DNA of 64,000 nucleotides, taken from the NCBI RefSeq assembly GCF_031326345.1, contig NZ_CP133671.1:2418001-2482000 (forward strand), in the 5' to 3' direction. Source of the stretch: Aureispira sp. CCB-E. Its GTDB lineage: Bacteria; Bacteroidota; Bacteroidia; Chitinophagales; Saprospiraceae. The position numbers and the translations under genes are program-made. Shown here piece by piece: positions 51,134 through 61,800 of the stretch (position 1 is its first letter; each line of letters opens with the position of its first letter). The notes below the pieces were generated by a model. The model was not told the DNA's origin. It did not search any database and was given only the letters and a program-made list of their open reading frames with translations.

Positions 51134-51858
51134 GACTTTACAACCAAAATTAAACGTTCTGAATGGACAGGATCATAACTAGACAAATCGAAGCCCCCAA
51201 AGGTTGCTACTAATTCCAATCCTACTTGCTCAAAAAGGCGTTTAAAGTCCTCCAGGGTAAAGGCACGGACTTTTTCTTGGAAGTAGAACTTCTCGCCATT
51301 GTCTTCGAAGCGAATGTCTTTTAATATGTATCCATTTTCTACGCTTCTATTAATTTTAAATGTAATGCCAGAAAGCGTTTTTTCCTCTGTTAGAACAAGT
51401 TGCTGAATGACTTTATGCGCATTAAAAAAGTCAATAACAAGTCTACCATTTGGGACTTTTAGCCCCTTTTTCATCTCTTGTAGTGTTTGAAGGTGTTCCT
51501 CTTCTGTAGGAAAATACCCAAAACTTGTAAAAAGATTAAAAATATAATCAAAGGGACCAACAGTCAGTGGCATCCGCATATCATGCGTTGCAAAATGCAA
51601 GTGTTTGTGTTCAAATTGTTGAGCATGCTCAATACTTTCTGGGGATAAATCAACCCCAACCACATCAAATCCTTTGTCTGCTAAATAGATTGAATGCCGA
51701 CCTTTACCACAAGCTAAATCCAGTATTTTTGCTTGTTGAGGAACGGCTAGATGTTGAACCAAATTATCCATGAAAAATTGAGCTTCCTTATCGTCACGAT
51801 GTTGATATAATAAGTGATAATAACTGGAATCAAACCAAGTTGCAAACCAAGTACTCAT
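51127..51858 (-). CDS. Class I SAM-dependent methyltransferase
   Basis: A 243-residue methyltransferase. SAM motif I ILDLACGKGRHS at about 40-51, acidic residue at the end of strand 2 (VVGVDLS), and a following HDMRMPL segment. Methyltransf_11/25-like. The substrate is unknown. Overlaps the PAP2 gene and is transcribed first. Confidence 0.85.
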   Translation of the reverse strand: MSTWFATWFDSSYYHLLYQHRDDKEAQFFMDNLVQHLAVPQQAKILDLACGKGRHSIYLADKGFDVVGVDLSPESIEHAQQFEHKHLHFATHDMRMPLTVGPFDYIFNLFTSFGYFPTEEEHLQTLQEMKKGLKVPNGRLVIDFFNAHKVIQQLVLTEEKTLSGITFKINRSVENGYILKDIRFEDNGEKFYFQEKVRAFTLEDFKRLFEQVGLELVATFGGFDLSSYDPVHSERLILVVKSC

Positions 51859-51931
51859 AATGATTGTTTTGTATTAAAATTATAGAAGTTCGCTAATTTA
51901 GTGGGCGTGCTAGCAAGCCTTTTGTAGACAA

Positions 51932-52585
51932 CTAGCCTTGGTTGATATAACCCAAGTCTTCTAATGTTTCAAAAATGTCGTCCAAATCATCAAACGATTT
52001 TACACCTACTTTTTCTTCTTCCCCTCCTTGCAAACTAATGCCATGTGGTTTGATGGTTTCTAAGTATTCTTGCATTTGAGCAGGAGGACAAACCAGACTA
52101 ACTAGTATAGCATATTCCATGCATAACTCTTGCAAGGTTGCCAAGGCAATTCGATTGGCTTTTAGATCAGTCCAACTGATGCCATTTTTTTCTAAATCTA
52201 AGTAAAAATAATCAACGTGTTGAGCAGCAGTATCACATTGTTCTGCAAAGGTGTTCATATTCTTTAAATCGTCCAAAACCCACTCTTTTATCACCGTTAC
52301 ATCACGAAGGTTTTTGGCAATCGTATAATCTGTGTACATGCTTAGTTGCACAGCATCCAATTGTAGTAATTCAACAGAGGCGAGTATGTCTGTCAATTTT
52401 TGATCCAAGCCAAATTCGCCGACTATTTTGGGACCAACCAACCAATCTTTAATTTCTTTAACATCTTGAGGGCGGGTATAGTTTGCATTTCCCATTTCTA
52501 GGGAAAAGCCAAGCCACTCGACATTCCACGCTGCAAAATAACGTGCGTCTGTAAGATTATTGATGCTAGTCGCTTTTATTTTCAT
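51932..52585 (-). CDS. TrpF-like (phosphoribosylanthranilate isomerase-related) protein
   Basis: A 217-residue TIM-barrel-type protein. The start, MKIKATSINNLTDARYFAAW, resembles PRAI (KIKxCGIT), but the catalytic Cys of CGI is absent (ATSI). VGEFGL, then LDAVQLS (compare LDxVQLH) and a later GISLQGGEEEKVG follow the TrpF plan. No other trp genes are near. It is probably a paralogue with a different or lost function rather than the tryptophan enzyme. Confidence 0.6.
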   Translation of the reverse strand: MKIKATSINNLTDARYFAAWNVEWLGFSLEMGNANYTRPQDVKEIKDWLVGPKIVGEFGLDQKLTDILASVELLQLDAVQLSMYTDYTIAKNLRDVTVIKEWVLDDLKNMNTFAEQCDTAAQHVDYFYLDLEKNGISWTDLKANRIALATLQELCMEYAILVSLVCPPAQMQEYLETIKPHGISLQGGEEEKVGVKSFDDLDDIFETLEDLGYINQG

Positions 52586-53095
52586 ATTAATTTTCTTTCT
52601 TTAGAAATTTTGAAGATGATATATAATAGATAGTATTGAAGCTCTGTTGGCGTCAATAACAATGCATAGAGTTGCTCCTCAAAAAGAAGCAAAAAAACAA
52701 GGTGATAAACGATCAAAATGGTGTTTATTGACGTTCAAAGGTAACAAATAATATTGAGCTAGAGCAAAAAAATAGGTACTTGGACAAAAGAAACTATACC
52801 ATAAAATGATTCCAGTTTTATTTATAATCAAGGTAAAAAAATGAAAACAGGTCTTTGGAGGCGAGGAACTTTGACGATACCATTTATAGTAACCAACTAC
52901 GGGGTGATTTGTTGTAAAATGAGCTTGTTAAGTAAGCAAAAATAAAAAAGTAGGAATGTTAATAGAAAATTTTTAAGCGAGCCTTTGATCCGTTTTGCTT
53001 GTTTTCGTTTTGATAATGCTGTTATCAAACTGTGAGCTCCTTCGCAACTAACAAAATGGTTTGTAAACATGACAGCAATTTACTTTGCAGAGGAC
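52586..53095. other. Intergenic stretch
   Basis: About 510 bp between two genes on the minus strand. No gene, RNA or clear hairpin seen. Confidence 0.4.
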
Positions 53096-54820
53096 TTAAC
53101 CATTTTTGCGCCATTTTAACAGCATTTGTTCCAACATTTTTACATCAATTGGCTTAGCCAAAAAGTCATCCATACCAGCAGCTTCACAGAGTCGTTTGTC
53201 TTCTAACATGGCATTAGCCGTCATCGCAATTATCGTTGGTTGATAGGCCAGCTCTTTTCTGATAATTTGAGTAGCTTCTAGACCATCTAAAACAGGCATT
53301 TGAATATCCATCAAAACTAAATTATAAGCATGTTTTTTTAGAATTTCAATGGCTTCTTGTCCATTGGTAGCGGTATCGGGTTGATAGCCCATTTTTTGCA
53401 AAATACGAACGGCCAAGAGCCTATTAATTTTGTCATCTTCTACCAACAAGATGTCCAAGGCTGTTTTTTTTGCAATTTGATTATCAATAGTAGTAGGTTG
53501 TGTAAATGTGCTTAACCTAGATTGCTTTTGAAGGACATCAAGTTGAATTGAAAAGTAAAAAATAGAACCTTTCTTTTCAATACTTTTTACCCAAATATTT
53601 CCCCCCATTAACTCTACAAAATGTTTTGAAATAGCCAAGCCTAACCCCGTTCCGCTTTGTAGTCTTGTTCTAGAGTCATCTACTTGTGTGAAGGCTTCAA
53701 ATAGATTGTCCAAACTTTCTTTTGGGATGCCAATACCTGTATCTTGTACACTAAATTCTAAGATTACTTTTTGGTCAATTTTATTAATCCTTTGTACGCT
53801 AATATGGATGGTTCCTTTTTCTGTAAATTTAGTAGCATTGCCAATTAAGTTAACCAATACTTGTTGGATTTTACCTCCATCTCCTGAAAGGATATTGGGA
53901 ATATTTTTTTCGATGTAATAGGTGAGTTTGAGTCCTTTCTCCATTACTTTTGGAGTCGTAATATTAATGGCATCTTCAATACATTCCGTCAAAGAAAAAG
54001 GCTCGATTCTAAGCTCGGTTTTTCCAGCTTCCGCTTTGGAGTAATCTAAGATTTCATTAATAATTTTTAGCAATCTCTTGCTGCTAACTTTGATCGTTTG
54101 AACATATTCTTTTTGTTCGGAATTGGGTTCTGAGGCTTCTAACAAAGAAGCCATTCCCATAACACCATTCAATGGTGTTCTAATTTCATGACTAATGTTG
54201 GCTAAAAATCGAGATCGAGCATTGTTTGCTGCAATCAACCGATTTTGTTTTTCGATAGCGTTTCTAGATTCCTTATTGTATTCTATTTTTACTAGGATTA
54301 GTGCTAATGCTGTAATAGCAAAACAGATTAATAAGTTACAGGTAGATGCCCAAAAAACGCCTACATCAGACAAGTTAGATTGAATATAGTGTGGGTAATT
54401 ATACTCTACATACAATAGAAAAAACACATCTAGAAGCAGGAGTAATATATATCGCGTATAATATTTTTCGGGGCTTGTAATGGCATAAAAACTAATTAGC
54501 AATAGAAAAAAATAGCCTGTACCTCCTTGCAGTCCATTGGTAAAACACCAGTTTAAGGACAAAGCAATTAAGGCATAAAACCTAAAAATAGTTTCTATAG
54601 ATGCTTTTATTTTGTAACCGTTAGGAGATGCTAACAGTAAGCTGGAAAAGACAATAGAACTAATTAGAGAATTAATAAAAGCATTGGAACTGGTAGATAA
54701 TAAGTAGCCATACAAGACTGAACAATAGAAAGAAATGAAGGTGACGGCTAACAAAGCCTGCTTTAAAAACTGTTCGTTTAAAGATAAGTTACTATTATAA
54801 AATGAGAGATACTTTTTCAT
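53096..54820 (-). CDS. Hybrid sensor histidine kinase with receiver domain
   Basis: A 574-residue protein. The N-terminal part has about six TM segments (residues 20-180) as the sensor. HisKA is at about 200-265 with phosphorylated His211 (ISHEIRTPLNG). The HATPase domain has NLIGNATKF (N box), DTGIGIP (G1) and GTGLGLAIS (G2). The C-terminal receiver has LLVEDDKINR and phospho-acceptor Asp505 (LMDIQMP), ending with a KP motif. It autophosphorylates and passes phosphate to its own receiver. No cognate regulator lies next to it. Confidence 0.9.
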   Translation of the reverse strand: MKKYLSFYNSNLSLNEQFLKQALLAVTFISFYCSVLYGYLLSTSSNAFINSLISSIVFSSLLLASPNGYKIKASIETIFRFYALIALSLNWCFTNGLQGGTGYFFLLLISFYAITSPEKYYTRYILLLLLDVFFLLYVEYNYPHYIQSNLSDVGVFWASTCNLLICFAITALALILVKIEYNKESRNAIEKQNRLIAANNARSRFLANISHEIRTPLNGVMGMASLLEASEPNSEQKEYVQTIKVSSKRLLKIINEILDYSKAEAGKTELRIEPFSLTECIEDAINITTPKVMEKGLKLTYYIEKNIPNILSGDGGKIQQVLVNLIGNATKFTEKGTIHISVQRINKIDQKVILEFSVQDTGIGIPKESLDNLFEAFTQVDDSRTRLQSGTGLGLAISKHFVELMGGNIWVKSIEKKGSIFYFSIQLDVLQKQSRLSTFTQPTTIDNQIAKKTALDILLVEDDKINRLLAVRILQKMGYQPDTATNGQEAIEILKKHAYNLVLMDIQMPVLDGLEATQIIRKELAYQPTIIAMTANAMLEDKRLCEAAGMDDFLAKPIDVKMLEQMLLKWRKNG

Positions 54821-55039
54821 TTTGATGGACTAATCTTTATCATTAGACATTATTGTCAGTATACTAGACGTATTACTTTTTAGCAAATGATTGAATAAGT
54901 AGCGGACTACCATCTTCATTATTCCGTTGAAACCACACAGTAGCAGTGCAGCAAATCAATGGAGTGTTAAATCTTCAAAGATAACTAAAAATATGACATT
55001 AAAAGCTGTTCCTCATCGAAATGTTTTACTATCAATCTA

Positions 55040-55483
55040 TTAAGTGCTTTGGTTGATGCCAAATTTTTCGTCTATGATACGTATAAAAGATTGAGCATGG
55101 AAGCTTAATGTATCTAACATTTGTATAACTTCTTGGCGGCGCATATCATCCAAATAGTAGGTGGTACTTAGAATCAACCATCGATTTGAAATACTAAAAG
55201 ACTCTGTAATTAATTGATGATTGGATTCTAAAATAAATTGCTGTAAGGCAGTTGTTTGTTTAAAGTCTTGAGGGATTTGCAAAATGGGAGACATCATCGA
55301 AATAGTTGCCACTTTGTCCTCTAAATGGGTGGTTGACTCTTGAGCTACAATAATAATTTGAGCTGTTCCTCGATGTAATTTCCATAAATTGGGATTGCTA
55401 TCTTGTTGACAAATTTCTGGTTTAATTCCTAAACTTAAAATAGCGTCATTAACAAGTTGTCTATGTGATTCTAGAATTGGCAT
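55040..55483 (-). CDS. YbjN/CesT-like protein
   Basis: A 147-residue protein resembling the YbjN or CesT-type chaperone fold: an N-terminal helix (HRQLVNDAILSLGI), a beta stretch with WKLHRGTAQIIIVAQ, and a C-terminal helical part (EVIQMLDTLSFHAQSFI). No catalytic motif is present. Such proteins bind partners rather than act as enzymes. The call is weak. Confidence 0.45.
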   Translation of the reverse strand: MPILESHRQLVNDAILSLGIKPEICQQDSNPNLWKLHRGTAQIIIVAQESTTHLEDKVATISMMSPILQIPQDFKQTTALQQFILESNHQLITESFSISNRWLILSTTYYLDDMRRQEVIQMLDTLSFHAQSFIRIIDEKFGINQST

Positions 55484-55621
55484 TTTTTATGTTGCATTTG
55501 TGATGTTTCAACGAACTACTAATGTTTTGTAATTGGGGGTAATTGAGCTCAAGAAGCTGGTAATTCTCTGGCAATCTGAGTGAGCACAACTGCCAGAGAA
55601 TATTATAAGCATAAAAATCTA

Positions 55622-57754
55622 TTAATGCCCGATAAGCGTCAAGAATTCTTGTTCTGTTAATATTGTAATACCCAACTGTTGAGCTTTGGTCAACTTTGAA
55701 CCTGCTTTTTCTCCGACCACCAAGTAACTTAATTTAGAACTAACACTGCCAACAGCTTTCCCGCCAGCATTAGCTACCAACTCTTTGGCTTCATCGCGTT
55801 TAATTTGAGTTAATGTTCCTGTGAAAACAACCGTTTTTCCTGCCAAAGGAGCATCAGAAGCGACCTCTTTTTTCTGTTCAGATTCCAAGCGATATACGTT
55901 AACACCAAGTGCTTCAAATTCGTTTAGAAGCTCAATGGTTTCTGGCAAACTAAACACATCCAACACCTGTTGTGCGACGATAGGACCAATGTCTCGCAAT
56001 TCGCAAAGTTGTTCCAAAGACCAATTGGCTAAATCTTGAATCTTTTCTACCTCTGCAATTAATATTTTAGAGTTGGTTCTACCAATATGGCGAATTCCCA
56101 AGGCGTAAAGCAAGCGGTGTGCAGGATTATTTTTAGTTTTTTCTATAGCGATTTGCAACTTCTCTGCCGATCGTTCTCCAAAGCCTTCGAAAAAGGCAAT
56201 TCTTTTATAATCTAAACGATAAATATCAGCTAAAGAGTGCAGCATCCCTTCTTTGTAAAAACGCTCAATATAAGCTTCTCCAAAACCGTCAATATTCATT
56301 GCGTTTTTGGAGACAAAATGAATCATACGACCTACAATTTGTGCTTCACAACTAGGGTTGACACAGCGCCATACCGCTTCCCCTTCTGGACGCTCCAAGA
56401 CAGAACTACAAACGGGACAATTGGTAGGGTAGACAACTGGTTTTTCGGAACCATCTCTAAGGTCGGCTAATGTTTTGACAATGTAAGGAATAACATCGCC
56501 CGCTCGTTCAACAAGAACCGTATCGCCAATTCGAATGTCTTTTTCTTTGATAAAATCAGCATTGTGCAACGATACATTCGAAATTTTAGCACCAGCTAAG
56601 TCAACGGTTTCTAAGCGAGCAACAGGGGTAACGGCTCCAGTTCGACCTACTTGGTAATCAATGTCCAGTAGCTTTGTTGTTGCTTGTTTTGCTTTAAATT
56701 TAAAAGCAATAGCCCAACGAGGATGGTGGCTAGTATAACCGCATAATTCTTGCAAATCTAGGCGATTGACCTTGACAACCATTCCATCAATCTCAAAAGG
56801 ATATGCTTCTCTATTTATTTGCCATTGTTCACAATACGCATTTACCGCTTCAATATCTTGGCAAACCGCACGTTCTACATTTATTTTAGGTACTTTAAAA
56901 CCTAAATTAGACAAGATTTCGATTTGCTGATTGTGATCTTCAAATTGATTCAAAACGTCATCTCCGTCTATGTTTGTCGCAAATCCCATTTGATAAATAA
57001 AAGCATCCAAAGCTCTTTCATTAACCTGTTTGGGATCTTTTAAGCGTAAGCCACCTGTTGCTGCATTTCTAGGATTGGCAAAAAGTTGTTTACCTTCTTT
57101 GAAACGATTTTCATTTACTTGTTCAAATAAATCTTTGCGAATGAGTACTTCGCCTCGAAGTTCTACTTTTTGAATGCCATATTTTGAAAAATTTGCTTTT
57201 AGAGGAATGGTTCGAATAGCCTTGGCATTTGGCGTAATGTCATCTCCTTGGGCACCATTACCACGAGTAGCAGCGCGAACCAAGTGGTCATTTTCGTAAA
57301 CCAAAACAATGGTTCCTCCATCAAACTTTGGTTCTACACAATACTCAATTCCAGTAGTTGGTACATCTGCACCAATCATCTTTTTGATGCGTTCGTCAAA
57401 GTTATTTAAGTCCTCGGCATTGTATGAATTTTCAAGTGATAGCATAGGAGTTAGGTGCTGAACCGTTTCAAAGTGCTCTGTCAAATCGTTGGAGACACGT
57501 TGTGTAGGGGAATCTGTGCGCAATAAATTGGGAAATAAGTCCTCTAAAGCTTCTAATTTCTTAAAAAGGCTATCGTATTCAAAATCACTCAATATGGGTT
57601 GGTCTAAAACATAGTAACGCCATTCGTGATAATTGATAACTTCACAAAGTTCATTAATTTGTTGAGCAGCATTCATCTCTGCTGAAGCAACAGGATTAGC
57701 TAGTAATTTTTTGGAGCGTTCATACAACGCTTTGTGTTCTGAATCAGAGTACAT
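55622..57754 (-). CDS. ligA: NAD-dependent DNA ligase
   Basis: A 710-residue ligase that seals nicks with NAD+. AMP-binding Lys143 is in EPKFDGG (KxDG). The Ia domain has NYHEWRYYVLD at the N-terminus. The OB fold is followed by a zinc finger (CPVC..., then CVNPSC), HhH repeats and a C-terminal BRCT domain (GKTVVFTGTL, then SKLSYLVVGEKAGSKL). Length and domains are complete, as expected for a housekeeping ligase. Confidence 0.97.
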   Translation of the reverse strand: MYSDSEHKALYERSKKLLANPVASAEMNAAQQINELCEVINYHEWRYYVLDQPILSDFEYDSLFKKLEALEDLFPNLLRTDSPTQRVSNDLTEHFETVQHLTPMLSLENSYNAEDLNNFDERIKKMIGADVPTTGIEYCVEPKFDGGTIVLVYENDHLVRAATRGNGAQGDDITPNAKAIRTIPLKANFSKYGIQKVELRGEVLIRKDLFEQVNENRFKEGKQLFANPRNAATGGLRLKDPKQVNERALDAFIYQMGFATNIDGDDVLNQFEDHNQQIEILSNLGFKVPKINVERAVCQDIEAVNAYCEQWQINREAYPFEIDGMVVKVNRLDLQELCGYTSHHPRWAIAFKFKAKQATTKLLDIDYQVGRTGAVTPVARLETVDLAGAKISNVSLHNADFIKEKDIRIGDTVLVERAGDVIPYIVKTLADLRDGSEKPVVYPTNCPVCSSVLERPEGEAVWRCVNPSCEAQIVGRMIHFVSKNAMNIDGFGEAYIERFYKEGMLHSLADIYRLDYKRIAFFEGFGERSAEKLQIAIEKTKNNPAHRLLYALGIRHIGRTNSKILIAEVEKIQDLANWSLEQLCELRDIGPIVAQQVLDVFSLPETIELLNEFEALGVNVYRLESEQKKEVASDAPLAGKTVVFTGTLTQIKRDEAKELVANAGGKAVGSVSSKLSYLVVGEKAGSKLTKAQQLGITILTEQEFLTLIGH

Positions 57755-58081
57755 TATCTTTATGTTATAAATATAGTAGTTCGTTGATTAACTTCTTGCT
57801 CTAGTCATGTTCTTTTGCTTTTGTGCTATTAGTACAAGCCTATTAGCAAGCTTAATTATTACTTAATTTTAAGCAACTTCATAAAATGTAATAAGAAAAA
57901 ACAAGTCATTGATTATTAAATTAATAAAAAAAATCAGCGAACTATTGAAATAGTCAATAGTATGTCAACTTATTGTGTTGTATGACAATAAGCGACTGTA
58001 AACAATCATTATGCGATTAGCCAAAGTTTATCTGTCTCGTTTTGTTGGAGGTTTTTAGGAGCCAAAACCAATAGGAGAGGT
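57755..58081. other. Intergenic stretch with dispersed motif
   Basis: About 330 bp without a gene. It has TAGTTCGTTG (57777-57786) and CAGCGAACTA (57935-57944), members of the scattered CAACGAACTA family. No terminator is obvious. Confidence 0.45.
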
Positions 58082-58525
58082 TTATTTATATTCAAACACA
58101 CCTGCTAGTTTCTCAGGGCACTTTTTGACCACTTCTTTTTGAAATTCAAGTAGCAAAGCTTTTTTTGTTGCCTTGTTATAACGTTTTCCATATTGGCGGA
58201 AATCTTCGGCAAAGCAACCTACCAAATCACTACGATAACCAAAACCATCCTTGCTATACGCATAAAAGTCACTGCCATCAACGGCAGCACAGTTACAAAA
58301 ATCGTCTGCAAATTCATCCATACCTTTGTTGGCAAAGCTATAATAAAGAACAACAACAAGAATCAACAAGACTACTATTGATGAAAAACCTAAAATAGGC
58401 GTTTTATTCTTTTCAACAAAAAGAATCAATTTATCCTTGTTAGACAGCGTGTTAGTTGCATTCTGTTCTACTTTCGTATTGGAGGAATCGTTGGAATTGC
58501 TTTTATTGGTAGACATAGTATTCAA
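58082..58525 (-). CDS. Hypothetical single-TM protein
   Basis: A 147-residue protein with a Ser/Asn/Thr-rich N-terminus, one TM segment (about 40-66) and an extracytoplasmic domain containing CNC and further Cys (VGCF, KKCPEK), possibly disulfide-linked. No family is recognised. The initial ATG is chosen by reading frame only; an internal Met at residue 4 is possible. Confidence 0.65.
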   Translation of the reverse strand: MNTMSTNKSNSNDSSNTKVEQNATNTLSNKDKLILFVEKNKTPILGFSSIVVLLILVVVLYYSFANKGMDEFADDFCNCAAVDGSDFYAYSKDGFGYRSDLVGCFAEDFRQYGKRYNKATKKALLLEFQKEVVKKCPEKLAGVFEYK

Positions 58526-58673
58526 TCAATTTTGAAAGTTGGGTATATTCTAAACCCCATTATACCACTATTTTTACTTTTTTAGTAAAGAAAAAAAAGA
58601 AAGGGATGAAGTATTAAACTCCTAAATATAGGGTAAAGATTTTCTAGTAAATAAGAATGTAGAGTCTTTTTTT

Positions 58674-58681
58674 TATTTTTG
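58674..58681 (+). promoter_or_regulatory. Promoter -7 element of the CHAT gene
   Basis: TATTTTTG matches TAnnTTTG, about 146 bp before the ATG at 58827, so the transcript would have a long leader. Confidence 0.4.
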
Positions 58682-58826
58682 CAATATAAGCATTTGTTAA
58701 TTTAAAAATTCAGTTTCAAAAATCTTTTTTCTTTTAAAAAAAGCGGGCTTTATTGGATTTTTAAAAACTGCTGTGTAGAGTAGAAAATGCTTCAATCAAA
58801 AACAAGAGACCACCAATTTATACTAT

Positions 58827-61800
58827 ATGCGAACGCACTATTTTATTCTTATTTTATCTGTTTTTATGTCATTGGTATCAGGGATACTCTTGATGAGTTT
58901 TCAGCTTCCATCAGACAAAAATACTTTAGAGAAACGTATAGAGTCGCTCAAAAGGGGAGAGAATTTAGATAGTTTGATTTATTATCAAAATTTATTGATA
59001 GACGTTTTAGAAAAAGAAAATGATATCGCTGCTTTAGAGTTGGCAGGACAAAAATTCCTCGAATTGGTTTTAAATGCAACTACATTATCTGCGGATCAAA
59101 AATGGACTTATTTAAACCAAATCCAAACCTCAAAAGCATGGACATATGCTTACAAAACACAGTGGTATTTAGAAAGCTTTATGACGGTAGACAAGTCCAT
59201 CGATTCTGCTTATTATTATTTGAATTTGTTGGAAAACGTGCCCCAAAATAAAGATGCGTTAATTTATGCTTACAAGATATGGGCAAAGGATGCAACGACT
59301 TATCCAAAGGATTTGAGAGCTGCAACAGATTATCTGAAAAAAGCAGCGCAATTGATAGAAAATCAAGCTGATTCAGCCCAGTTGTATGATGCTAAAATAG
59401 TTGTAGGCATGGCTACAGGCGATTTTGAAAATGCTTTGTTAGCAGCTAAAAAAATGTTGGAGGAGACTTTGCAGCAATCACCAATAGATTCTGTGCAAAC
59501 AGCTTTTATTTATAAGCAATTGGGCGATATTTATTATCAGCAAGCGAATTATAATCGAGCGAAAGATTATTATGTAGAAGCCATTAACTTTATGGCAGAG
59601 CGTTCTATTTATCAAAGAGAGCAGGCTAAGCTATGGTTTCAGTTAGCTAGTTGTTATTTCAACTTAAAAAATCGACCTCTTGAAACGGTACTTTATCTAA
59701 GAAAAGTTTTCTCACTAGTACAATTGGGAAGCACAAAAGGAGCAATAGAGTCAAGTGATATCTACCTTGATGCTTGTAATATGATGGCCTTGGAATTTTT
59801 GGAAGAAAAACAATTGGATAGCGCTCAAGTTTACCTTGAAAAAATGGAAGAGGTAAAAACAGATTACAAGAAGTGGGAAAAATGGTCTACTAAAGGAAAG
59901 GTCCACTTAGCAAAAAAGAGTTATAACGAAGCTGAATCAGCATTTCAACGTGCTGTAGGTGGGGGCAAGGGGTTTCAAGCCCAAAGCCCTGAAACAGCTA
60001 CTCGTTGGTTGAATTTGGGAGATTGTTATCAAATTCAAAAAAAATACGATCAAGCCCAAAGGTCGTATATGAATGCCTTGTGGGCACTAAGTAATGAAGG
60101 AAAAAAGAAAGGTTTTCCAGCAATTAATAGTCTTTTTTCAAAAGAGCAGGCTATACAAATCTTGACTCAAAAAATCAATGTAATGTTGGTATTGTACGAA
60201 CGGTCAAAATATAGTGTTTCTTTAGTAGAAATATATGATCATGCTCAATACACTTTAGAAGTATTTAGAATCTTGAAAGCAGAAAGGAACTTGCCGTTGA
60301 GTTTTTCTGATCGGACGGTAGTTGTTTATGAACAGTTTATTGAAGTTTGTGAGTTATTACATAAAAGAAAACAAGAGCAAGTATATGTAAAAGAAGCTTT
60401 TCAGTTGGCAGAAGAATGTAAAGCTGTGCTGCTACAAATGATGATGAATGAGCCTGATGCGGGACAATTTGGTAATGTCCCTGCTACAGTCCTTCAGAAA
60501 GTATCTACATTGCAACAGCGGATGTTATGGTACCAAAAACGTTATTGGGAGGCACAAGTTTTCCAAGAAAAAGCTACGGTATTGGATTGGTATCAGCAGC
60601 AAATGGCAGCGCTGCAAGTTAGTTTGACACTCATAAAACAAAATCTTCAAGAAAATCATACTAAATACTACCAGTTCAAATACAACACGCAGATAGCAAG
60701 ATTGGATAGTGTGCAACAGGCTTTGAATGATTCAACAACGTTGGTGCAATATTTAGAAGGTAAGGAGGCAATTTATCAATTTATTATCCAAAAAGACACG
60801 CTAGCCATTCGTAGAATTTTTTGGAGAACGTACAAGCCTACCATTCTGAAATATTACAAACATTTTACGCATAGTAAATTGAAACAACACGTACAGTCGG
60901 GAGGATACAAGGATTTTTGCATGACGGCATATGAGTTGTATTATAAATTGATGCACCACGAATTATTGAATAAAAGTAAACGTGTGGTTATTATTCCCGA
61001 TGGCTTGCTAAGTTATATTCCTTTTGAAACGCTCTTAACAGATATCCCTGTAGAAAAGGTTCATGAGGTTAATTTTCCCTCTTTGGCTTATTTGTTAAAA
61101 CAAAAACAAATTGCTTATAACTATTCGAGTACGCTATGGTTAAACGAAGGAAGTAGAGTTAGAGAACCAATTAACAACGAAATATTAGGAATCGGTGCGA
61201 CTTATGCAAACGAAGAACTAATGCCTATTAGAGCTCAAAAATTACAGCGTTTAAGAGCTTCATTGAAGGTTCGAGAAGGTGTGGAAGCTGAAATAGATTC
61301 TTTATCTGAAAAATATGCTGGAGATTTTTATCTTAATCGTTACGCAACCGAATATTATTTTAAAGAATATGCTAGTAGTTACGGCATCTTACATTTGGGA
61401 CTTTATGGTATGATTGACCCTGATTTTCCAGAATACTCTAGCTTAATTTTTTCAGAAGACGGGCACGAAGAAGAGGACAACCAATTAACAACAAACGAAA
61501 TTAAGCAACTCAATTTAAATGCCTCGATGGTGGTATTGAGTAACTGCCAAACAGGTTATGGACCTTACCAAAGAGGAGAAGGGATTGTGAGCTTGGGGCG
61601 GAGTTTTATCTATGCAGGAAGCCCTTCTGTCGTTTTGTCTTTGTGGGAACAAAGTGATCTTTATGGTCCTATTATTATGGATTATTTTTATGAAAACCTA
61701 AAACAAAAGATTGATAAAGATGTTGCTTTGCGTCGTGCTAAGTTAAAGTATTTAAAAAACGCAAAAGGACTAGAGGCACACCCTGCATATTGGGCTGGTT

